DNA of 47,470 nucleotides from SIG575 sp964474295 (GTDB lineage: Bacteria > Bacillota > Clostridia > Oscillospirales > Acutalibacteraceae): assembly GCA_964474295.1 (NCBI GenBank), contig CAYYRN010000009.1:1-47470 (forward strand), written 5' to 3'. The notes under the pieces were generated by a model. It saw only the letters and a program-made list of their open reading frames with translations, was not told where the DNA came from and ran no database searches. This document shows, piece by piece, positions 43,262 through 47,470 of the stretch; position 1 is the first letter of the stretch; every line of letters starts with the position of its first letter. Both the position numbers and the translations under genes were made by a program.

Positions 43262-44338
43262 ATGAAAAAAGTAATGTCAATTGTATTGGCATGTGTTTTG
43301 CTGCTTTCATCCTGTCTTACCGCTTCGGCTGTAAGCGAGACATCAAAAGCAACAACCACTGTCACAGGTAAGTTCAGCATCGTTGATTACAACATCTCCG
43401 GTCTGCCCGACTTCAGTGCTTTTGTCGGCGGCGAAGTAAGAGATGTTAAGAAAAATCAAGTAACCATCGCTAACTTTATTTCCGAAAATCAGTTCGATAT
43501 TGTTGCCGTTCAGGAAGATTTCAGTTATCACAAAACCTTTACCGGTGCTTTGGAGGGCTACAATTATTCAACATTCCATCACGGCGGCGTTCCTTACGGT
43601 GACGGCACCAACATTTACACAACAAACCACAAAATTTACAACGAAACGCACACACCTTGGGACACCCTTTACGGCATTATTGATGACGGTGCAGACCAAT
43701 TTTCGCAAAAGGGCATTACTTATGCCTGCGTTGAAATTGCACAGGGCGTTTACATTGACATTTATAACATCCATGCCGATGCTTTCGGTGATGCCGGCAG
43801 CCTTGCGGCAAGAAAAGATAATTTTGACCAGCTTGCCAAAATTATAAATTCACGAAAAGTTAACCGCCCCGTTATTGTTACCGGTGACTTTAATGAATAT
43901 TTCTTCAACTACAACGGTTCGATGGCTGATTTCTGCGTTGATAACGGCTTCAAAGACAGTTGGATTGAAATTTACAATGAAAGCAATTACAACGACTTGA
44001 TTTTCCAAAACACAAACAAGCTTGCAAAATGGGGCAACTGGGATTCAGCCGAACGCTTTATGTACAGAGACGGCGACGGTGTTGAGCTTAAATGCGAAAC
44101 ATTTAACTATCAGTGGATAACAAATGAAGATGACGGTTCAAATGTTTCCGACCACGCAGCGGCAAGCAGCATCTTCACATTTACCGTTACCGACGAAAGC
44201 TTACTTACAGACAGTGACCTTGAGGTTGTTAAATACAGCCACATTGCTGAAATTTGGAGAAGAATGGTTAAACTTTTCTCTGCCATTAAATTGGCTGTAA
44301 ATGAATGGGATACAATTGCCGCATATCTCGGTATATAA
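43262..44338 (+). CDS. Secreted endonuclease/exonuclease/phosphatase-family protein
   Basis: 358 residues from the ATG at 43262 (AAGGTGG upstream). The N-terminus KKVMSIVLACVLLLSSCLT is a signal sequence; LSSC at Cys18 could be a lipobox, or cleavage may follow ASA. The DNase-I-like fold is seen in VDYNISGLPDF (metal-binding Asn), VAVQEDFSYHKTF (catalytic Glu), YNIHADAFG (His), VTGDFNEYF (Asp-x-Asn) and SDHAAASSIF (final Asp-His). Such proteins cut nucleic acids or remove phosphates from inositol or sphingolipids. A C-terminal helical end (about 325-358) has no match I know. Single-gene unit with strong promoter and terminator. Confidence 0.85.
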   Translation: MKKVMSIVLACVLLLSSCLTASAVSETSKATTTVTGKFSIVDYNISGLPDFSAFVGGEVRDVKKNQVTIANFISENQFDIVAVQEDFSYHKTFTGALEGYNYSTFHHGGVPYGDGTNIYTTNHKIYNETHTPWDTLYGIIDDGADQFSQKGITYACVEIAQGVYIDIYNIHADAFGDAGSLAARKDNFDQLAKIINSRKVNRPVIVTGDFNEYFFNYNGSMADFCVDNGFKDSWIEIYNESNYNDLIFQNTNKLAKWGNWDSAERFMYRDGDGVELKCETFNYQWITNEDDGSNVSDHAAASSIFTFTVTDESLLTDSDLEVVKYSHIAEIWRRMVKLFSAIKLAVNEWDTIAAYLGI

Positions 44339-44353
44339 ATTATAAAAACGCAG

Positions 44354-44391
44354 GAGCTTTTCGGACTAAAATCCGAGAAGCTCTTTTTCTT
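44354..44391 (+). terminator. Terminator after the EEP-family gene
   Basis: Stem GAGCTTTTCGGA / TCCGAGAAGCTC with a short loop, then TTTTTCTTT. It lies 15 nt beyond the stop. Confidence 0.85.
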
Positions 44392-44413
44392 TCCGTCGGC
44401 AAATTATTCACTC

Positions 44414-44458
44414 CCCCGCCGAGATCTTTCGCTTGCGCTCGAAGATGACACGGCGGGG
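44414..44458. repeat. Dispersed palindromic repeat, copy 1
   Basis: Outer stem CCCCGCCG / CGGCGGGG enclosing GAGATCTTTCGCTTGCG, CTCGAAGATGACA. The inner unit matches copy 3 with several changes. This type of sequence (translating as FVILNEVKDL or HPERSEGSR) is found between genes in many bacterial genomes and is not coding. Confidence 0.7.
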
Positions 44459-44490
44459 ATTTTTGCATTACTTTGGTAGATTCTTCGCCC

Positions 44491-44537
44491 TCCCTGTCTG
44501 TCATCCTTGAGTGAAGCGAAAGAGCCGCATGGGCAGG
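44491..44537. repeat. Dispersed palindromic repeat, copy 2 (inverted)
   Basis: GTCATCCTTGAGTGAAGCG is the inverted form of the unit in copies 1 and 3. A short GGGCAGG at its right end recurs just after the N gap (GGGCAG). Confidence 0.65.
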
Positions 44538-44561
44538 ATTTTGACTTTTTTGCTCGACCTC

Positions 44562-44592
44562 AACGAGATCCTTCACTTCGTTCAGGATGACG
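44562..44592. repeat. Dispersed palindromic repeat, copy 3
   Basis: ATCCTTCACTTCG, TTCAGGAT (44568-44588) with flanking AACGAG and GACG: the best-preserved copy. It ends about 16 nt before the assembly gap. Fragments of the same family (AGAATGACGAAAG) follow the gap at about 44722-44734. Confidence 0.75.
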
Positions 44593-44607
44593 AAAGTACC
44601 CGTCATC

Positions 44608-44707
44608 NNNNNNNNNNNNNNNNNNNNNNNNNNNNNNNNNNNNNNNNNNNNNNNNNNNNNNNNNNNNNNNNNNNNNNNNNNNNNNNNNNNNNNNNNNNNN
44701 NNNNNNN
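44608..44707. other. Assembly gap (100 N)
   Basis: Exactly 100 N, the usual placeholder for a scaffold gap of unknown length. It lies inside the repeat cluster, which probably broke the assembly. The stretch 44392-44797 otherwise contains only repeats; the reading frames across it are artefacts. Confidence 0.97.
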
Positions 44708-44797
44708 ACGGTAAGAAAGGGCAGAATGACGAAAGAAGTCTGAATGGCGGTAAAATTTAAAGTCAAAACTTTTTGATGGCATTGTTTTCTGCGCATA

Positions 44798-44826
44798 TTA
44801 ACCTTTTACATCACCTCTCATATAAT
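44798..44826 (+). promoter_or_regulatory. Candidate promoter for the Cys-rich protein gene
   Basis: -10 TATAAT (44821-44826) with -35-like TTAACC (44798-44803) at 17 bp. The same region also contains GCATATT and CATATAAT, which resemble sigma-E elements, but their spacing (19 nt) is too long for that factor. Confidence 0.45.
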
Positions 44827-44875
44827 GATAGTGAAGTTTTACAAATTTCAAAATTTTACATGAGGAGGAGAACCA

Positions 44876-45658
44876 ATGGCGGAAAACAGAATGTGTAACC
44901 CGTGTAATCCGAATGCCAAATTCAAAGAGGCTGTTTGCATCGACACAAGCAGAATTTACGATTCCTGCTGTGACAGAGACTGCCTTTCGGATTTGAGAGT
45001 ACATTTTACCGACAGAGCGCAAAACATCATTAACTGTGCAAAATCCGTGCGTACAAGAAAAGCGGAAATTATCAATACCTGCATTGATGTTGAAGAGGTT
45101 CCTTTCAACAAGGGCTGTTATTCTGTTGATATAACATTTTTCTTCAAGCTTCATTTGGATGTTTTCACGGCTTCCGGCTGCGATACGCAAAAAGCCTGCG
45201 GACTTGCAAGCTTCAGCAAAAAATGTGTTCTTTTCGGCGGCGAAGGCTCTGTAAAAACATTCAGCTCGGAATTTGCGGCTGACGAAAGCGATGAGCAATT
45301 GCCCTGCATTAAAACAGCTCCGAGAGCCAAAGTTCAAACCGTAGACCCGATTGTTCTTGACACATCTTTGTGCAAAGCGGAAGAATGTTGCGACAACTGC
45401 TGTAAAATTCCTTACAATGTTTCGAGATGCTTTGACGGCGAATTTATCAATTCCGGTAACGAAACCGCAGTTAAAGTAACTCTCGGTCTGTTTACGGTTG
45501 TTCAGCTTGAAAGAGACGTTCAAATGCTCATTCCCGCATACGATTTCTGCATACCGAAAAAAGAATGTTGTTTCAATGCAGAAGACCCCTGCGATTCATT
45601 CAAGAGAATCAAATTCCCGACAAGTGAATTTTTCCCGCCGTCACAGAACCGCTGCTGA
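44876..45658 (+). CDS. Cysteine-rich protein, possible spore coat/exosporium component
   Basis: 260 residues with 24 cysteines, several in pairs (SCC, ECC, NCC, ECC), no signal peptide and no membrane segment. Sequence features: CNPCNPN at the N-terminus, VCIDTSRIYDSCCDRDCLSD (21-40), SVDITFFFKLHLDVF (~83-97), a second beta-rich stretch VKVTLGLFTVVQLERDV (~202-218) that echoes the first, and an FPPSQNRC C-terminus. The two halves may be repeats of one beta-domain. I do not recognise a named family; Cys-rich, unsecreted proteins of spore formers are often coat proteins, so this is a context guess. Very strong ribosome-binding site (GGAGGAG) suggests high output. Single gene, closed by a bidirectional hairpin. 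Confidence 0.85.
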   Translation: MAENRMCNPCNPNAKFKEAVCIDTSRIYDSCCDRDCLSDLRVHFTDRAQNIINCAKSVRTRKAEIINTCIDVEEVPFNKGCYSVDITFFFKLHLDVFTASGCDTQKACGLASFSKKCVLFGGEGSVKTFSSEFAADESDEQLPCIKTAPRAKVQTVDPIVLDTSLCKAEECCDNCCKIPYNVSRCFDGEFINSGNETAVKVTLGLFTVVQLERDVQMLIPAYDFCIPKKECCFNAEDPCDSFKRIKFPTSEFFPPSQNRC

Positions 45659-45663
45659 CGGAA

Positions 45664-45700
45664 GCGGAGCTGTAAAAAACTTGCGTTTTTACAGCTCCGC
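45664..45700. terminator. 15-bp hairpin between convergent genes
   Basis: Perfect stem GCGGAGCTGTAAAAA / TTTTTACAGCTCCGC, 7-nt loop ACTTGCG. It separates the Cys-rich gene (plus) from the lipoprotein gene (minus) and can act on either strand, though neither side has a long T-tract beyond the stem's own T5. Its core is nearly identical to the hairpin at 29837-29870. Confidence 0.75.
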
Positions 45701-45726
45701 TTGTTAAATACCGAAATATGCGTGAT

Positions 45727-46278
45727 TTAAAATTCGTTTTGTGTCAAAAGCTTACCTTCGGGGGAATATGTTGCCATGGAAATGCAATTATAATCTTCAT
45801 CATATTCCCACTTAAAAATCGTGTCAACCTTTGCTTCGGAATTATAACGGTTATATTTCAGCTTAATGAATTTTTCACCCTTATCGGTTTTAACCTTTTT
45901 ATACTCATAATCCTTATTCATATATTCAAGCTTGTTATCGCCGTCATAAACTGCCATTTCGATAATATTGGAATTTTTATCGTATTTGTAGCTGATTGTG
46001 CTTACAAGCTTATCTTCTTCATCATAAGTGCTTTCTTTTTCGACAAGCTTTTTATCGTTATACACAGTCACCACTGTGCTTGCAACGCTGCCGTCGGCGG
46101 CATAATAAACCGTCTTCATCGTTTTGCTGTTTTTGTTGTACGTTGACTCGACTTCCATAGTCTGTGCTTCGAGAGTTGTGGTTTCGTCATTTTTCCCGCT
46201 TCTATCGGTTTTTTCACATCCTGTGAACACTGCCGCAAAAGTCGCAAGTACAAAAATTAATGCTAAAAACTTTTTCAT
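45727..46278 (-). CDS. Putative lipoprotein, repeat-containing, unknown function
   Basis: 183 residues from the ATG at 46278 (AGAGGTG upstream). MKKFLALIFVLATFAAVFTG plus Cys21 forms a lipoprotein signal (lipobox FTGC). The mature part holds short beta-repeats of the type Y-x-x-D-x-K-L, e.g. YNDKKLVEKESTYDEEDKL and YDKNSNIIEMAVYDGDNKL, ending YSPEGKLLTQNEF; this resembles the toxin-free MORN/YD-like repeats of surface proteins. It lies 13 nt after tgt and is probably co-transcribed with it. Confidence 0.78.
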   Translation of the reverse strand: MKKFLALIFVLATFAAVFTGCEKTDRSGKNDETTTLEAQTMEVESTYNKNSKTMKTVYYAADGSVASTVVTVYNDKKLVEKESTYDEEDKLVSTISYKYDKNSNIIEMAVYDGDNKLEYMNKDYEYKKVKTDKGEKFIKLKYNRYNSEAKVDTIFKWEYDEDYNCISMATYSPEGKLLTQNEF

Positions 46279-46291
46279 ACGAACACCTCTT

Positions 46292-47425
46292 TTATTTCTT
46301 TCTCGTATCAAGCAAATCCACATATTTTGCTTTAAATTCTTCAAAAGTTCCGTTATCGAGAGCCTCTCGTATTTTTTCCATAAGCGTATTGTAAAAATAC
46401 AGGTTATGCGTTACGGCAAGCCGCAACCCCAAAACCTCTTTGCTTTTAAATAAATGCCTGATGTACGCTTTTGAATGATGTTGGCAGGTCGGGCATTGGC
46501 ATCCCGGTTCTATCGGCTCGGAATCGTTCATAAACTTCGCATTGTTTAAGTTTATTATTCCGTCCCATGTGAAAAGATGCCCGTGACGTGCGTTTCTTGA
46601 CGGCATAACGCAGTCAAACAAGTCAACGCCCCTGCTGACACCCTCGATAATGTTTCCCGGTGTTCCCACGCCCATAAGATACCTCGGCCTGTCTTTCGGC
46701 ATAAAAGGTTCAACAGCGGAAATTATACGGTACATATCCTCTTTCGGCTCACCCACCGCAAGCCCGCCGATAGCGTATCCGTCCAAATCAAGCTCGGCTA
46801 TTTTTTTCATATGCTCTATTCTCAAATCATCATATGTACAGCCTTGATTTATGCCGAAAAGCATCTGCTTTTTGTTTATTGTGTCACAGCGTGAATTGAG
46901 CCTTTCCATTTCATCCTTACATCTGTAAAGCCAGCGTACCGTTCTTTCACAGCTTTCCTTTGAATACTTATACGGTGACGGATTTTCAACACATTCATCA
47001 AAAGCCATTGCGATTGTCGAAGCAAGGTTTGACTGTATTCTCATACTTTCTTCCGGCCCCATAAAAATCTTTTTGCCGTCAATGTGCGAAGAAAAGGTAA
47101 CACCCTCTTCTTTGATATCACGAAGCTTTGCAAGAGAAAAAACCTGAAATCCGCCGCTGTCGGTCAAAATCGGTTTCTGCCAGCCCATAAAGCTATGAAG
47201 TCCGCCGAGTTCTTTGATAAGCTCATCGCCCGGTCTTACATGAAGGTGGTATGTGTTGCAAAGCTCAACCTGACATTTTATTTCATCAAGGTCAAAAGAC
47301 GACAAGCCGCCCTTTATTGCCGCACAAGTGCCTACATTCATAAAAGCGGGGGTTTGAACCGTTCCGTGGACTGTGGTAAACTCCCCTCGCCTTGCGTTGC
47401 CGCATTTTTTTATAAGTTTGTACAT
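46292..47425 (-). CDS. tgt: Queuine tRNA-ribosyltransferase
   Basis: Exchanges guanine for preQ1 at the wobble position of GUN-anticodon tRNAs. 377 residues; nucleophile and base region ILTDSGGFQVFSLAKL with Asp about 90, GINQGCTYDDLR, IGGLAVGEP, the second catalytic Asp in GVDLFDCVMPSRNARHG, and the zinc site CQCPTCQHHSKAYIRHLF. ATG with AAGGAG upstream. Complete. The promoter is outside the window. Confidence 0.97.
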   Translation of the reverse strand: MYKLIKKCGNARRGEFTTVHGTVQTPAFMNVGTCAAIKGGLSSFDLDEIKCQVELCNTYHLHVRPGDELIKELGGLHSFMGWQKPILTDSGGFQVFSLAKLRDIKEEGVTFSSHIDGKKIFMGPEESMRIQSNLASTIAMAFDECVENPSPYKYSKESCERTVRWLYRCKDEMERLNSRCDTINKKQMLFGINQGCTYDDLRIEHMKKIAELDLDGYAIGGLAVGEPKEDMYRIISAVEPFMPKDRPRYLMGVGTPGNIIEGVSRGVDLFDCVMPSRNARHGHLFTWDGIINLNNAKFMNDSEPIEPGCQCPTCQHHSKAYIRHLFKSKEVLGLRLAVTHNLYFYNTLMEKIREALDNGTFEEFKAKYVDLLDTRKK

Positions 47426-47470
47426 AAATAACTCCTTTTTGTGTGAAAATCACAGGATAAGCATTGCATC

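Noticed and set aside
44340..44606. Minus-strand 88-residue frame with FVILNEVKDL
   Set aside because: Arises from the dispersed repeats and runs toward the N gap; not a gene.
44798..45523. 241-residue minus-strand frame opposite the Cys-rich protein
   Set aside because: The plus-strand frame has a perfect ribosome-binding site, promoter and terminator; the minus frame has none of these at its start. I kept the plus frame.
1..47470. tRNA, rRNA, riboswitch, CRISPR, prophage or insertion sequence
   Set aside because: I looked for cloverleaf-like GTTCRA arms, known riboswitch cores, spaced direct repeats and transposase motifs in the intergenic regions and saw none; a covariance-model search (Infernal/Rfam) would be the decisive test.

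Overview
The window looks like chromosomal core DNA of an uncultured, AT-rich, spore-forming member of the Clostridia (Oscillospirales/Ruminococcaceae-like). The evidence is a complete spoIIAA-spoIIAB-sigF operon, dipicolinate synthase dpaAB, DivIVA/SepF division genes, the Gram-positive lipid II amidation pair murT-gatD, a split transketolase, and a miaB-ylbF-mutS-mutL order resembling the Bacillus miaB-ymcA-cotE-mutS-mutL region. The assignment is inferred from gene content and family style, not from a phylogenetic marker. A run of 100 N (44608-44707) shows this is a scaffolded assembly. I see no tRNA, rRNA, CRISPR array, phage or insertion sequence.

Layout. (1) 1-4773, minus: ruvC-ruvA-ruvB-glmM-methyltransferase-ecfA1 (cut by the window edge), from a sigma-A-like promoter at 4745-4773. 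(2) 4858-6925, minus: MFS transporter overlapping a YqeG-type HAD phosphatase, with its own promoter and terminator. (3) 6989-10566, minus: GH43 glycosidase, a LicD protein with an unusual N-terminal extension, and a diacylglycerol-kinase-like lipid kinase; a likely cell-envelope unit. (4) 10593-12798, minus: phosphohexomutase and a small membrane protein. (5) 12829-14838, minus: the sporulation switch spoIIAA-spoIIAB-sigF, followed by a lipoprotein gene. (6) 14869-29777, minus: one long, tightly packed run miaB-ylbF-mutS-mutL-miaA-HlyD-like-yggS-sepF-divIVA-lspA-rluD-tktN-tktC, from a clear promoter before miaB to a clear terminator after tktC. (7) 29837-34523, minus: aminotransferase, murT, gatD and a secreted metallophosphoesterase. 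(8) 34678-36239, minus: dpaA-dpaB, with a sigma-K-like promoter.

(9) 36284-43158, plus: murC followed with tiny gaps by two paralogous metallophosphoesterases with C-terminal membrane tails and a GH2 beta-galactosidase, ending at a strong terminator. (10) 43192-44391, plus: a secreted endonuclease/exonuclease/phosphatase-fold protein. (11) 44400-44760: dispersed palindromic repeats surrounding the assembly gap. (12) 44798-45700, plus: a 260-residue protein with 24 cysteines. (13) 45727-47425, minus: tgt and a lipoprotein gene.

Themes: DNA repair and recombination (ruvABC, mutSL), tRNA modification (miaA, miaB, tgt), cell wall (glmM, murC, murT-gatD), division (divIVA, sepF) and sporulation (spoIIA operon, dpaAB, perhaps the Cys-rich protein). 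The less ordinary material is the murC-phosphoesterase-GH2 operon, the LicD fusion unit, the Cys-rich protein, the long acidic DivIVA tail, the Cys-rich tail of the YlbF protein, three TTGCAA sites at exact 22-bp steps over the murT-gatD operon promoter, and a hairpin element present twice.
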